A DNA stretch of 64,000 bases from Amycolatopsis taiwanensis DSM 45107. GTDB lineage: Bacteria; Actinomycetota; Actinomycetes; Mycobacteriales; Pseudonocardiaceae. Of the stretch, positions 45,856 through 55,034 are shown piece by piece. The position numbers and the translations under genes were made by a program. The DNA lies in the NCBI RefSeq assembly GCF_000519205.1, contig NZ_JAFB01000030.1, forward strand, positions 1 through 64,000, read 5' to 3'. The notes under the pieces are model-generated. The model had not been told where the DNA came from. It ran no database searches and saw only the letters and a program-made list of their open reading frames with translations. How positions within the stretch are numbered: the first letter of the stretch is position 1; each line of letters starts with the position of its first letter.

Positions 45856-46813
45856 ACTCACGGCACCAGCGACCGTCGAGGCCGCGCTCGCCTCGCCGGG
45901 CACGTTCCTGGCCGGCGGGACGACCCTCGTCGACCTGATGAAGCTCAATGTCCTTACCCCACAACATGTCCAGGACATCAACGGGTTGCCGTTGCGTGGC
46001 ATCGACACCAGGGACGGGTTGCGGATCGGCGCGCTGGAACGGATGAGCGACATCGCCGAGCACCCGGGGGTGTATCCGGTGATCTCTCGTGCCTTGTTGT
46101 CGAGCGCTTCCCAGCAACTCCGGAACATGGCCAGCATCGGCGGAAACCTCCTGCAGCGCACCCGCTGCACGTACTTCCGCGATGTCGCCATGCCCTGCAA
46201 CAAACGCCGGCCCGGCAGCGGATGCCCCGCGATCACGGGCGCCAACCGGATGCACGCCGTGCTGGGCACGAGCGAGAAATGTGTGGCGACGCACGCCAGC
46301 GACGTGGCCGTCGCCCTGGTCGCACTCGGCGCGGAGATCCGGCTGGCCAGCGCCGGCCGAACCCGCACCGTCAAGCTGGCCGACTTCTACCGCACGCCGG
46401 GTGAGACTCCCGAGGTGGAGAACGACCTGCGCCCCGGCGAACTGATCACCGAGGTGCTGGTCCCGCGACTGGACTGGGCGTCGCGTTCCACCTACGTCAA
46501 GGTGCGGGACCGGCAATCGTATGAGTTCGCGCTGTGTTCCGTCGCGGTCGCACTGGACATCCAGGACTCGCGCATCGTCGACGCCCGGGTGGCGGCCGGG
46601 GGAGTGGCGACCGTCCCGTGGCGGTTGGTCGCGGTCGAGGCCGCACTGCGAGGTGCGCCCGTGGCCCTGGAGTCCTTTGAGGACGCCGCGTCCGTGGCGG
46701 CCGATGGCGCCCGGCCGTTGTCCGCGAACGGGTTCAAGGTTTCCCTGCTGAAGCGGACCATTGTCCGCGCATTGCTCGAACTCACCGGACTGACCGAGGA
46801 GAGCCATCGATGA
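45842..46813 (+). CDS. Aldehyde oxidoreductase FAD subunit with extra 4Fe-4S site (PaoB/YagS-like)
   Basis: A 323-aa FAD-binding subunit (FLAGGTTLVDLMKL and MASIGGNLLQRT). It has the insert typical of PaoB, with four cysteines C109, C119, C128 and C147 (RCTYFRDVAMPCNKRRPGSG then EKCVAT), which bind an additional 4Fe-4S cluster in PaoB. CO dehydrogenase medium subunits lack this insert, so the enzyme is an aldehyde oxidoreductase type rather than CODH. ATG 45842; overlaps both neighbours. Confidence 0.9.
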   Translation: MRPFELTAPATVEAALASPGTFLAGGTTLVDLMKLNVLTPQHVQDINGLPLRGIDTRDGLRIGALERMSDIAEHPGVYPVISRALLSSASQQLRNMASIGGNLLQRTRCTYFRDVAMPCNKRRPGSGCPAITGANRMHAVLGTSEKCVATHASDVAVALVALGAEIRLASAGRTRTVKLADFYRTPGETPEVENDLRPGELITEVLVPRLDWASRSTYVKVRDRQSYEFALCSVAVALDIQDSRIVDARVAAGGVATVPWRLVAVEAALRGAPVALESFEDAASVAADGARPLSANGFKVSLLKRTIVRALLELTGLTEESHR

Positions 46814-48969
46814 GCAGCCGGGTGGACGCCCCGCTGAAGGTTACCGGCCGGGCCAAGTACGGGGCGGACAACAACTTCCCGGGCATGGCCTACGGATACG
46901 TCGTGCTCAGCACGATCGCCCACGGCGAGATCGAAGCCATGGACGTGACGGCCGCGAAGAGCGCTCCCGGAGTGATCGGTGTGTACTCGCCGTTCGACCC
47001 TCTGGAGTTACGCCCGGCGAACCTCCCGATGTTCGGCGAAGCGTGGGTTCCCTTGCAGGACAAGGAAGTCACCTACTACGGCCAGCCGATCGGCTTCGTG
47101 GTGGCGGAGACCTACGAACAGGCCCGGGACGCGGCGATGCTCGTCGAGGTCTCCTACCACGCTCGGCCGGCGCTGACCTCGCTGGCGGATGGCCTTGCCT
47201 CGGCCGAGGATCCGCCCCCAGGGGGCCGGGAAGACTCGGCGTCCTTCACCGTCCTGGCGCCCGGAGTCGAGTCCATTGAGGACGCACTGGCCGCAAGCCC
47301 GGTGGTCGTCGAGGCGACCTACGCCACCGCGACCCAGCACCACGCCGCCATGGAGCCACATTCCGCGGTCGCGGTGTGGGACTCCGGCGAACTGACCATC
47401 TACAGTGGAAACCAGGCGTCCGACCTCCTGGCACTGGACCTGGGCAGCGCACTGGACGAGGAGTCGGTCCGCGCGGTGAATCCGTTCGTGGGCGGGGCTT
47501 TCGGCGGCAAGGCCCGCGCGTCCGCGCCGGCGCTCCTGGCCGCCGCCGCGGCCAGGGTCCTCGGCCGTCCGGTCAAGGCCGTGCTCGGCCGGGAACAGGT
47601 CTTCACCGCGACCGCGGGCCGCGCCGCGACGGTCCAGAACATCTCCCTCGGCGCGGACGCCACCGGCACCCTGATCGCGCTCCGCCACGACTCGTGGTGC
47701 AGCACGGCGGCGGACCGGTCGTTCGTCGAACCGACCTCGCACGGCTCGCGAGAGTGGTACGCCGCCCAGAACCTGGCGATCAGCCAGAAGATCGTGCCGC
47801 TGAACATCCCACCGACCACGTTCATGCGGGCGCCGGGTGAGGCACCCGGCTCCTTCGCGCTGGAGAGCGCGATCGACGAGCTCGCGGTCGCACTGAACAT
47901 GGATCCGATCGAGTTGCGTCTGCGCAACAACTCGACCGCACCGCTCGGCAAGGATCTGCAGTGGTCGAGCAAGCATCTCGACGAGTGCCTCCGCATCGGC
48001 GCGGCCCGGTTCGGCTGGGCGAACCGCTCGCCACACGGCCACACCGACGGTGACTGGCTCGTGGGGCTGGGCATGGCCACCGCGATGTTCCCCGCCCTGC
48101 GGTTCCCGGCCACGGTCGAGATCTGTCTGCAGGCGGACGACACGGCGGTGGTCGCGACCAGCGGAGCGGACCCGGGAACCGGCCTGTTGACCGTGCTTTC
48201 CTTGGTGGGAGCCGAATCACTGGACATCTCGCCCGAGCGGATCACACCGCGGCTGGGCGACTCGGCGTTCCCCGCCGGTGGCATGTCCGGCGGCTCGACC
48301 GCCACGGCGAGCGCGGGTACGGCCATCATGATCGCCGCGGCCAAGGTGATCGATGAACTGCTGGCGCTGGCCTCGTCGGCAGGCGCACCGTTCGACGGAA
48401 TGGAGGTCACGTACGCGGAGGGTCGCGTGCTGGCCGGCGGCCGGGCGATGACGTTCGGCGAACTGCTGCGGGCGCTGCACCGCTCGTCGATCTCCGCGAC
48501 CGGTTCGTCCGCCCCCGGTGAGGAGTTGACCAAGCACTCGTTCAGTTCGTTCGGCGCCCAGTTCTGCGAGGTCCGCGTGCACCGGTGGACACGCGAAGCC
48601 CGCGTGTCCCGCATGCTCGGCGTGTTCGACTCCGGCCGGATCATCAACGAAAAGGCGGCTCGCAGCCAGATCGTCGGCGGCATGATCTGGGGCGTGTCGG
48701 CCGCGCTCCACGAGGGCCTGGAGATCGAGGCGAACGGCCGCCTGGCCAACGGTGACTTCGCGGGCTACCTGCTCCCGGTGAACGCCGACATTCCCGATGT
48801 GGACGTCCACTTCGTCGAGTACCCGGACACACTGCACAACGCCGTCGGCGCGAAAGGACTCGGCGAGATCGGTGTCGTCGGCATGGCGGCAGCCGTCGCC
48901 AACGCCGTTTACAACGCCACTGGCATCCGGGTCCGCCACCTCCCCATCGCCATCGAGGATCTCCTGTAG
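46810..48969 (+). CDS. Aldehyde oxidoreductase molybdenum subunit (PaoC/YagR-like)
   Basis: A 719-aa molybdopterin subunit. Key segments are GQPIGFVVAETYEQARDAA, VGGAFGGKARASA near the cofactor, TTFMRAPGEAPGSFALESAIDEL, and the catalytic glutamate E686 in GAKGLGEIGVVGMAAAVANA. The active-site loop of true CO dehydrogenase (AYRCSFR or AYRGAGR) is absent. Substrates of PaoABC are aromatic and other aldehydes. No PaoD/XdhC-type maturation gene follows; a strong terminator does. ATG 46810 overlaps the FAD subunit stop by 4 nt. Confidence 0.9.
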   Translation: MSSRVDAPLKVTGRAKYGADNNFPGMAYGYVVLSTIAHGEIEAMDVTAAKSAPGVIGVYSPFDPLELRPANLPMFGEAWVPLQDKEVTYYGQPIGFVVAETYEQARDAAMLVEVSYHARPALTSLADGLASAEDPPPGGREDSASFTVLAPGVESIEDALAASPVVVEATYATATQHHAAMEPHSAVAVWDSGELTIYSGNQASDLLALDLGSALDEESVRAVNPFVGGAFGGKARASAPALLAAAAARVLGRPVKAVLGREQVFTATAGRAATVQNISLGADATGTLIALRHDSWCSTAADRSFVEPTSHGSREWYAAQNLAISQKIVPLNIPPTTFMRAPGEAPGSFALESAIDELAVALNMDPIELRLRNNSTAPLGKDLQWSSKHLDECLRIGAARFGWANRSPHGHTDGDWLVGLGMATAMFPALRFPATVEICLQADDTAVVATSGADPGTGLLTVLSLVGAESLDISPERITPRLGDSAFPAGGMSGGSTATASAGTAIMIAAAKVIDELLALASSAGAPFDGMEVTYAEGRVLAGGRAMTFGELLRALHRSSISATGSSAPGEELTKHSFSSFGAQFCEVRVHRWTREARVSRMLGVFDSGRIINEKAARSQIVGGMIWGVSAALHEGLEIEANGRLANGDFAGYLLPVNADIPDVDVHFVEYPDTLHNAVGAKGLGEIGVVGMAAAVANAVYNATGIRVRHLPIAIEDLL

Positions 48970-48982
48970 GAGGTCTGAACAC

Positions 48983-49019
48983 GGCCGGTTCCGTCACCTG
49001 CACGGAACCGGCCTTTTTT
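48983..49019 (+). terminator. Intrinsic terminator of the aldehyde oxidoreductase operon
   Basis: GGCCGGTTCCGT (48983-48994) and ACGGAACCGGCC (49002-49013) form a perfect 12-bp stem with a 7-nt loop followed by six T residues (49014-49019). This is the only textbook rho-independent terminator with a T tract that I see in the window. Confidence 0.92.
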
Positions 49020-49095
49020 CACGGGTGCGGAAGGGACGTGCGGAATTCGTGGCTGGAGCTGACGGCATCGGCCCCGGCGACCACCTGGCAGCGGT

Positions 49096-49782
49096 TTATT
49101 GGACGGCCTGTTGGCGTCGCCGTTCGCCGGATCGTTTGCCGTACACCGCGGTGCCCATCACCAACCCCGCCATCACCACATACGGCACCACGTTGGTGAT
49201 CACCACCATGGTGTCCACCGACAGCAGGTAGGTGAGTGCGATGCACACCGCCGCGGTGAGGAACACCGCCACGCCCCACACCACGGTCAGCATCCGCTGC
49301 GAACGCCGGAACCCCGGGTACTGCCAAAGCCCGTTCCACCAGTCGATCCGTGCCGGGTCGCCGTTCGTGGCGAACCGGCGACCGAAGTAGAACATCAGGG
49401 GCCGGGGCGCAAGCAGCGACGCGAGCAGCACCAGCCCGAACAGCCCGAAGCCCGCGGACTCCTTCACCAGCACCAGCCGTGGGCTGTTGAACGCGAGCAT
49501 GCTGATCACCCCGACCGCGATGAACACCAGCACCATCAGGCCGAACTCGTCCACCCGCCGGTCCTTGAGCAGCCGGAAGACGATCTCCACCGCCGGCCAC
49601 ACGCCGCTGAGCAGTAGTGCCGGCACTTGACCGACGCCGCGATCGGCCAGCACGTCGTAGGTGACAATGGGTAACGCGATGTTGAAGACAACGGTGACGA
49701 TCCACCCGACTGCAATGGCAGCGCCACTACTCGCGCGAGCCCGCGGTGGAACCTGCTCTGGAGCCTGCTGCGGCATGCTCAC
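49096..49782 (-). CDS. VC0807-type membrane protein
   Basis: A 228-aa integral membrane protein with about five or six hydrophobic helices (e.g. IAVGWIVTVVFNIALPIVTYD, FGLMVLVFIAVGVISMLAF, LFGLVLLASLLAP, TVVWGVAVFLTAAVCIALTYL). It contains the family pattern PRPLMFYFGRRFATNGDP and WWNGLWQYPGFRRSQR seen in VC0807-like proteins, of unknown function. GTG 49782 was chosen because GGGAGG lies 7-8 nt upstream; ATG 49776 is two codons later. It is divergent from a PaaX-like regulator with 38 nt between starts, so the two are probably co-regulated. Confidence 0.72.
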   Translation of the reverse strand: MSMPQQAPEQVPPRARASSGAAIAVGWIVTVVFNIALPIVTYDVLADRGVGQVPALLLSGVWPAVEIVFRLLKDRRVDEFGLMVLVFIAVGVISMLAFNSPRLVLVKESAGFGLFGLVLLASLLAPRPLMFYFGRRFATNGDPARIDWWNGLWQYPGFRRSQRMLTVVWGVAVFLTAAVCIALTYLLSVDTMVVITNVVPYVVMAGLVMGTAVYGKRSGERRRQQAVQ

Positions 49783-49820
49783 GTCGACGCCTCCCAGGAG
49801 TTGCAGAAAGAATAACGCTC

Positions 49821-50657
49821 GTGAACAGTAGCGCAACTTATCCCGAGCTTGAAACAGGGGAACGCGGCCGCTCCATCGGGCTGGTGCCGTTCCTGTTCGG
49901 CCTGGCCGGCACGCAGTCTGTGCCCGCGAAGGTGATCAACCACCTGCTGGTCGATCTCGGTATGTCGGCGGCGGCCGCGAAGGCCCAACTGGCCCGGATG
50001 CGCCAGCGCGGCCAACTGACCGCGACCCGGCACGGCCGCACCGTCGACTACCAGCTGGCCGGCCCGTTCGGCGAGTCCTTCCACCGGATCCGCTCCGGCA
50101 TGGGCGCTTCGCCACCGGAGTGGCGGGGCTCGTTCCATGCGCTGCTGTACCAGGTGCCCGAGTCGGCACGGGCGTTCCGCGACCATTTCCGCCGCAACGC
50201 GTTGCTGGTCGGCTACGGTCTGCTCCAGCAGGGTGTGTTGATCGCGCCGGCCGACCGCACCGAGTCCCTGGCGGCCATTCTGGCCCGCCGTCCGTCGGCC
50301 GCCACGATCTACCCGGCCACCCTGCACCTGGCGCTGCCCGATGCGCGCAGCGCCGCCGCCGCGGCGTGGGCGCTGCCCGAGATCGAGCAGCGCTACTTGC
50401 GGCACTGCCACGACCTGCGGGAGGCGCTCGCCCGCTCGGCTCGACCGGAGCCGGGCGCGGCGGCCCTGCGCCGGTTTGCCGAACTGGTCAACGGACCGAT
50501 GATCGACACCCTGCTGGCGCCGAGCCTGCCCACCGAGCTGCTGCCGAAGGACTGGCCGGGTCGTCAACTGTTCGAGCTGATCGGAGAGGTCAACGATCGC
50601 TACGGACCCGCAACGAGCCGCTATGTGCGTGATCTGATCGAGCAAGCCCGCAGCTAG
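49821..50657 (+). CDS. PaaX-like transcriptional regulator
   Basis: A 278-aa PaaX-family repressor. The N-terminal winged helix includes KVINHLLVDLGMSAAAAKAQLARMRQRGQL, with the middle domain WRGSFHALLYQVPESARAFRDHF and LLVGYGLLQQGVLIAP. The C-terminal domain has LPEIEQRYLRHCHDLREAL. PaaX proteins often respond to aryl-CoA esters, for example phenylacetyl-CoA. No paa catabolic genes are in this window; the adjacent divergent gene encodes a membrane protein. GTG 49821 gives VNSSATYPEL. Confidence 0.82.
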   Translation: MNSSATYPELETGERGRSIGLVPFLFGLAGTQSVPAKVINHLLVDLGMSAAAAKAQLARMRQRGQLTATRHGRTVDYQLAGPFGESFHRIRSGMGASPPEWRGSFHALLYQVPESARAFRDHFRRNALLVGYGLLQQGVLIAPADRTESLAAILARRPSAATIYPATLHLALPDARSAAAAAWALPEIEQRYLRHCHDLREALARSARPEPGAAALRRFAELVNGPMIDTLLAPSLPTELLPKDWPGRQLFELIGEVNDRYGPATSRYVRDLIEQARS

Positions 50658-50731
50658 TCGGCCGCAGGCTGGTCGCCATCGAGGACCGCCCGAGCTGGGC
50701 GGGTCGCGCGACCTGGCCGGCGTCCGCAGGG

Positions 50732-51262
50732 TCAGGTCGCGCCGAGGCGGCGCAGGACCTCGGGTAGGCGCTCCAGCAACGGTTGCGGGGCCGGTCCGCC
50801 CATCGTCGCTCGCAAATAGAGCCCGTCACCGAGCACGCTGACGATCTCGGCGGTCAGCGGGTCGTCGATGTGCTCGGCCAGCAGGGCCGTCCAGCGCCGG
50901 CCGACTTCGACCATGGTCTCGGCTACCTTCGACTCGCTGCTGAGCAGGCGCAGCACGGCAACCGAGCAGCGGTGCCCCGGGTTGTCCATGCTCGCGTCGG
51001 TGACCGACGACCGGAGGTAGTACTGCAGCACGCCCTCGGGCGCCGTGCGGGCGTGCTCGATGTCGGCTGCGGTCAGCCGTAGCAGGCGGTCGAGAAGGCC
51101 GTTGAGCAGGGCGTCCTTGGAGCCGAAGTGGTACAGCAGGCCGCCTTTGGACACCTTGGCTCTCGCCGCGACGGCGTCCAGCGTGACGGCGGCCGAACCG
51201 CTCTCGATGAGGATCTCCTGAAAGGCGTCGAGGATCTGCTCCCGCGCTGATGGTCGTCCCAT
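50732..51262 (-). CDS. TetR-family repressor of the DHA2 efflux pump
   Basis: A 176-aa TetR protein with HTH SAREQILDAFQEILIESGSA and AVAARAKVSKGGLLYHFGSKDALL near 5-53, and a C-terminal helical domain of the TetR_C_37 kind. It is divergent from an MFS drug exporter, and the 88-nt gap contains one perfect and one degenerate copy of a 24-bp palindrome. Repressor-pump pairs of this type respond to cationic or hydrophobic drugs. Confidence 0.9.
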   Translation of the reverse strand: MGRPSAREQILDAFQEILIESGSAAVTLDAVAARAKVSKGGLLYHFGSKDALLNGLLDRLLRLTAADIEHARTAPEGVLQYYLRSSVTDASMDNPGHRCSVAVLRLLSSESKVAETMVEVGRRWTALLAEHIDDPLTAEIVSVLGDGLYLRATMGGPAPQPLLERLPEVLRRLGAT

Positions 51263-51270
51263 ACCCTTTG

Positions 51271-51333
51271 ACTATACCGTCCGGACGGTATAGTTTTGCA
51301 AGGACGGTTACTATACCGTCCGGACTGTTCAGT
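51271..51333. promoter_or_regulatory. Perfect 24-bp TetR operator palindrome and a second degenerate copy
   Basis: ACTATACCGTCC at 51271-51282 is followed immediately by its exact reverse complement at 51283-51294. A second copy at 51310-51333 keeps the left half unchanged but has three mismatches in the right half (GGACTGTTCAGT). The first site is 9 nt from the repressor start and the second 18 nt from the exporter start, so one likely controls each promoter. Confidence 0.88.
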
Positions 51334-51350
51334 TAGAAAGGGAAGAGGGA

Positions 51351-52889
51351 ATGACGACAACGGGTCGCCGGCACTGGATCGCTTTGGCGGTGCTGGTGCT
51401 GCCCGTGCTGCTGATGAGCGTCGACATGACCGTGCTCGGGTTCGCCCTGCCGTACCTGAGCGAGGACATCGGGCCGAGCGGCGCCGAGCAACTGTGGATC
51501 GTCGATATCTATTCGTTCGTGCTCGGCGGGCTGCTGGTGCTCATGGGCACGCTGGGCGACCGGATCGGGCGGCGCAAGCTCCTGCTCTCCGGCGCCGTGG
51601 TGTTCGGCGGCGCCTCGGTGCTGGCGGCGTTCGCCACGAGCCCGGCGCTGCTCATCGCCGCGCGGGCGCTGCTCGGGGTCGGCGGGGCGACGCTGATGCC
51701 GTCCACGCTGTCGTTGATCCGCAGCATCTTCACCGACTCCGCGCAGCGCCGGGTCGCGATCGCCGTGTGGGGCGCCGGGTTCTCCGGCGGCATGGCCGCC
51801 GGCCCGGTCGTGGGCGGCTGGCTGTTGGAGCACTACTGGTGGGGCTCGGTGTTCCTGATCAACGTGCCGGTGATGCTGGTGCTGCTCGTCGCCGGACCGT
51901 TGCTCCTGCCGGAGGCGCGGGACCCGGCGCCTGGCCGTTTCGACCCGATCTCGGCGTTGTTGTCGCTGGCGGCGATCCTGCCGGTGGTCTTCGGGATCAA
52001 GCGATTCGCCGCGCACGGGGCCGATCCGTTCGCGGTCCTTGCCGTGCTCGCGGGGCTCGTGTTCGCCGTCGTGTTCGTGCGCAGGCAGCGCGGGCTACCC
52101 GACCCGATGCTCGATCTCACGCTGTTCCGGCATCGCGCGTTCAGCGTTTCGGTGCTGACGAACATGCTCGGGGTGTTCGCGCTTGCCGGGCTCCTTTTCC
52201 TGGTTCCGCAGTACCTTCAGCTCGTGCTGGGGCTGCGCCCGATGACAGCGGCGCTGTGGCTGCTGCCCACCACCGCGGCGGGTGTCGCCGGCTCGCTTGC
52301 GGCGGCGCGGCTGGCGCGACGGGTTCAGTTGCCCTGGCTCATCGGCGGCGGGTTGCTCGCCGGAGCCGCGGGATTCCTGGTGCTCGTGCAGATCGGTGTG
52401 GACGGTGGCCTGGCGATGCTCGTGCTCGGCCTGGTGCTGGTCGGTTTCGGCGTGCCGCTGTCGGAGACGCTCACCAACGACCTCATCATCACGGTGGCTC
52501 CTCCCGAACGTGCGGGTGCGGCCTCGGCGATCTCCGAAACCGGCTACGAGCTGGGCGGCGCGCTCGGTACGGCGATCATGGGCAGCATCGCGGCCGCCGT
52601 CTACCGGGCGGGTGTGCCCGTCGACGCCGGGGATGCCGCACGCGAGACCTTGGGCAGCGCCGTCGCCACCTCCGCCCACCTGCCGGCCGAGCAGGCCGCG
52701 CCGCTGCTGGCCGCGGTCAGGGAGGCGTTCGTGCACGGGCTGCAGGTCAGTGCGGTCGGGGGCGCGGCCCTGCTCGCCTTCGCGTCGGTGCAGGCGATGG
52801 TGCTCCTGCGCCAGGGCCGCACCGAGTCCGGACGCGACGAGTCCGGCACCGCCGGGGAAGGGCTGGCCACGCAGGCAGGTGCTCGGTAA
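51351..52889 (+). CDS. MFS multidrug exporter, DHA2 (14-TM) family
   Basis: A 512-aa transporter with 14 hydrophobic segments. Family motifs include D1-type SVDMTVLGFALPYLSEDI, motif A GDRIGRRKLLLSG and motif C-like GFSGGMAAGPVVGGWLLEHYWW. It is of the QacA/SmvA/LfrA type and exports cationic or other toxic compounds using the proton gradient. ATG 51351 has AAGAGGG upstream. Controlled by the divergent TetR through the 24-bp palindromes. Confidence 0.92.
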   Translation: MTTTGRRHWIALAVLVLPVLLMSVDMTVLGFALPYLSEDIGPSGAEQLWIVDIYSFVLGGLLVLMGTLGDRIGRRKLLLSGAVVFGGASVLAAFATSPALLIAARALLGVGGATLMPSTLSLIRSIFTDSAQRRVAIAVWGAGFSGGMAAGPVVGGWLLEHYWWGSVFLINVPVMLVLLVAGPLLLPEARDPAPGRFDPISALLSLAAILPVVFGIKRFAAHGADPFAVLAVLAGLVFAVVFVRRQRGLPDPMLDLTLFRHRAFSVSVLTNMLGVFALAGLLFLVPQYLQLVLGLRPMTAALWLLPTTAAGVAGSLAAARLARRVQLPWLIGGGLLAGAAGFLVLVQIGVDGGLAMLVLGLVLVGFGVPLSETLTNDLIITVAPPERAGAASAISETGYELGGALGTAIMGSIAAAVYRAGVPVDAGDAARETLGSAVATSAHLPAEQAAPLLAAVREAFVHGLQVSAVGGAALLAFASVQAMVLLRQGRTESGRDESGTAGEGLATQAGAR

Positions 52890-52898
52890 GACGAGGGG

Positions 52899-53807
52899 AT
52901 GACAACCACAGCGAGACTGCGCGCCTTCGTCACCGTGGCCGACACCGGTTCGGTGCGTGCCGCGGCGGCCCGGCTGGTGCTGACCGAATCCGCGGTGTCG
53001 GCGGCCATCGGTGCGCTCAGCGACGAGGTGGGCGTACCGATGGTCGAGCGGGACGGGCGGGGCGTGCGGCTGACCCCATCGGGGGTGACCTTCGCCGGGT
53101 ACGCCCGCGCCATCCTCGGCCTGCACGACGAGGCGTTCTCCGCGGCCAGGGGGGACATCGACCCGGCACGCGGTCAGATCCGGCTCGCCGCGGTGACCAC
53201 CGCCGCCGACCACCTGCTGCCAGCCGCGCTGGCCGGTTTCCGCGGCGAGTATCCGGAGGTCGAACTCCGGCTGGACGTGGGGACGAGCGAACACGTGTGG
53301 GCGCTGCTGGACAGCCACGCGACCGATCTGGTCATCGCCGGGAGACCGCCACGCGGCACGTCCGACGTCGTGATTCGCGCCGTACGGGCCAACGAACTCG
53401 TCCCGGTCGCCGCGCCGTCCGTCGCCGCGACGTTCGAGGCGGGCGCGACCACGTGGTTGATGCGCGAGGCCGGTTCCGGCACCCGGTCGACGTGCGAAGC
53501 GCTGCTCACCGGCCTGGAGGTCGATCCGCCGCGCCTGACCCTCGGCTCCAACGGCGCGGTCGTCGCCGGCGCGGTCGCCGCCCTGGGCGTCACCCTGGTG
53601 TCCCGCGACGCGGTGGCGCGCGAACTCGCCGCCGGCGAGCTGGTGACCGTGCCGCTGGCGGGTACGCCGCTGCGCCGGCCGTGGCATGCGGTCACCCACC
53701 GCAGAACTCCGGCGAGCGTCGACCTGCTGGTGGCGCACTTGCTCGCCGGCCGTGACTGGCGGCGGCAACGCGGTTCCCTGGCGCGTTCCACCGCCAGGGG
53801 GAGATGA
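52899..53807 (+). CDS. LysR-family regulator, CbbR candidate
   Basis: A 302-aa LysR protein. The winged helix is ARLRAFVTVADTGSVRAAAA then LVLTESAVSAAIGALSDEVG; the effector domain has AADHLLPAALAGFRGEYPEVEL, LVIAGRPPRGTSD and LMREAGSGTRSTCEALL. These segments resemble CbbR-type regulators of RuBisCO operons, and the gene lies about 2.2 kb from phosphoribulokinase and 6 kb from cbbL. It is not directly divergent from cbbL, as CbbR usually is, so the assignment is tentative. It follows the exporter gene by 9 nt and could be co-transcribed with it. Confidence 0.7.
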   Translation: MTTTARLRAFVTVADTGSVRAAAARLVLTESAVSAAIGALSDEVGVPMVERDGRGVRLTPSGVTFAGYARAILGLHDEAFSAARGDIDPARGQIRLAAVTTAADHLLPAALAGFRGEYPEVELRLDVGTSEHVWALLDSHATDLVIAGRPPRGTSDVVIRAVRANELVPVAAPSVAATFEAGATTWLMREAGSGTRSTCEALLTGLEVDPPRLTLGSNGAVVAGAVAALGVTLVSRDAVARELAAGELVTVPLAGTPLRRPWHAVTHRRTPASVDLLVAHLLAGRDWRRQRGSLARSTARGR

Positions 53808-53810
53808 GCG

Positions 53811-55034
53811 CTACCGGATCGGAACCCGGGCGGTGATCGTGGTCCCCAGGCCGGGACGGGAGGTGACCTCCAGACGGCCGCCGATGATTTCCGCCCGCTC
53901 GGCCATGCTGATCATGCCGTAGCCGCCGGACGCGGGGTCGTCGCCGAAGGACATCCCGTCCCGGTCGAAGCCGCGGCCGTCGTCGCTGACCCGGAGCCGG
54001 ACCTCACCTTCTTCGCGCCGCAGCCTTAGGTGTGCGGCCCGGGTCCGGGCATGCTTGACGACGTTCTGCAGCGCCTCCTGTGCGATGCGGTACAGGGCGA
54101 TCTCGGCGTGTTCCGGAAGCGGGCAATCCTCGACGTCGACCACCACGTCCAGTGCATCGAGCGAGCGCGCCAGGCTGGTGAGGCTGTCCGCGAGCCCCAG
54201 ATCGTCCAGTACCGGCGGCCGCAGGCCGTTGATCGCCGCTCGGGCGTCGTCGAAGGTGCCCTCGGCGAGCTCCCGCGCCCGGGCGAGCTGCGCGCCGGCG
54301 AACTCCGACGAGTCGGTCAGCGCGCCGGCCGCCGCGTCGAGGTGGAAGCGGAGGCTGACCAGCCGCTGGGTGATGCCGTCATGGATATCCGCGGCGAGCC
54401 GGCGCCGCTCGGTTTCTTGCGCGGCGATGACCTGCTCGGTGAACCGCTCGTGCGCGCGCTCGCGCGCGGTCAGCCGGCGGTGCAGGCGAGCCTGGTGAAC
54501 CGCGCCCGCGAGCAGGCTGCCGATCGAGGTGAGGAGCCGGATGTCCCGGTCGGTGAAGTCGCGCCGGTTCCGGGTGTGCACGTTGAGCACACCCACCAGG
54601 CCACTGGGTTTGCTCGACATCGGCACCGACACCATCGACGTGTAGTCCTCGCCGCGTAACTGCGGGAAGTACCGGTAGCGTGGGTCCCGCTCCTTGTGCT
54701 CGACGAGGACGACGGGCTCGCCGCGGCTCGCCGCCCACCCGGCCACTCCCTCCCCGAGCGGCAGCCGTACCTGCCCGACCTGCTTGTCGAACGGGGGCGT
54801 CGCGCCGGCCAAGGTGAGAGACCGGCCGGAGTCGTCGAGAACGTGGACGAAGCAGACGTCGGTGTTGGTGGCGGCGGCGATCAGCGGCGCCACCCTGGCC
54901 GCCAGCAGCGTCAGCTCCGGCCCGGCGGAGATGGCTTCGATGATGCCGACCAGCAGCGCGTTCTCGCGTTCCAGGTCGGCCAGGCCAAGTCCTTGCCGCA
55001 CCGCTGGGCCGCGACCCGACCCGGGGCTGCTCAT
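53811..55034 (-). CDS. GAF-domain sensor histidine kinase (NarL/DegS-type)
   Basis: A 407-aa soluble kinase. A GAF domain occupies ~28-185 (FVHVLDDSGRSLTLAGATPP, GEGVAGWAASRGEPVVLVEH, SVPMSSKPSGLVGVLNVHTR). A HisKA_3 dimerisation helix follows with the phospho-acceptor H218 in RRRLAADIHDGITQRLVSL. The HATPase domain includes IAQEALQNVVKHARTRAAHL and VSDDGRGFDRDG. No membrane span, so it senses an intracellular signal, perhaps a small molecule or redox state bound by GAF. It overlaps the response-regulator stop by 4 nt. Confidence 0.92.
   Translation of the reverse strand: MSSPGSGRGPAVRQGLGLADLERENALLVGIIEAISAGPELTLLAARVAPLIAAATNTDVCFVHVLDDSGRSLTLAGATPPFDKQVGQVRLPLGEGVAGWAASRGEPVVLVEHKERDPRYRYFPQLRGEDYTSMVSVPMSSKPSGLVGVLNVHTRNRRDFTDRDIRLLTSIGSLLAGAVHQARLHRRLTARERAHERFTEQVIAAQETERRRLAADIHDGITQRLVSLRFHLDAAAGALTDSSEFAGAQLARARELAEGTFDDARAAINGLRPPVLDDLGLADSLTSLARSLDALDVVVDVEDCPLPEHAEIALYRIAQEALQNVVKHARTRAAHLRLRREEGEVRLRVSDDGRGFDRDGMSFGDDPASGGYGMISMAERAEIIGGRLEVTSRPGLGTTITARVPIR

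Noticed and set aside
45403..48969. Carbon monoxide dehydrogenase (coxSML)
   Set aside because: The large subunit lacks the AYRCSFR or AYRGAGR active-site loop, and the FAD subunit has PaoB-type extra cysteines, so it is an aldehyde oxidoreductase-type enzyme.
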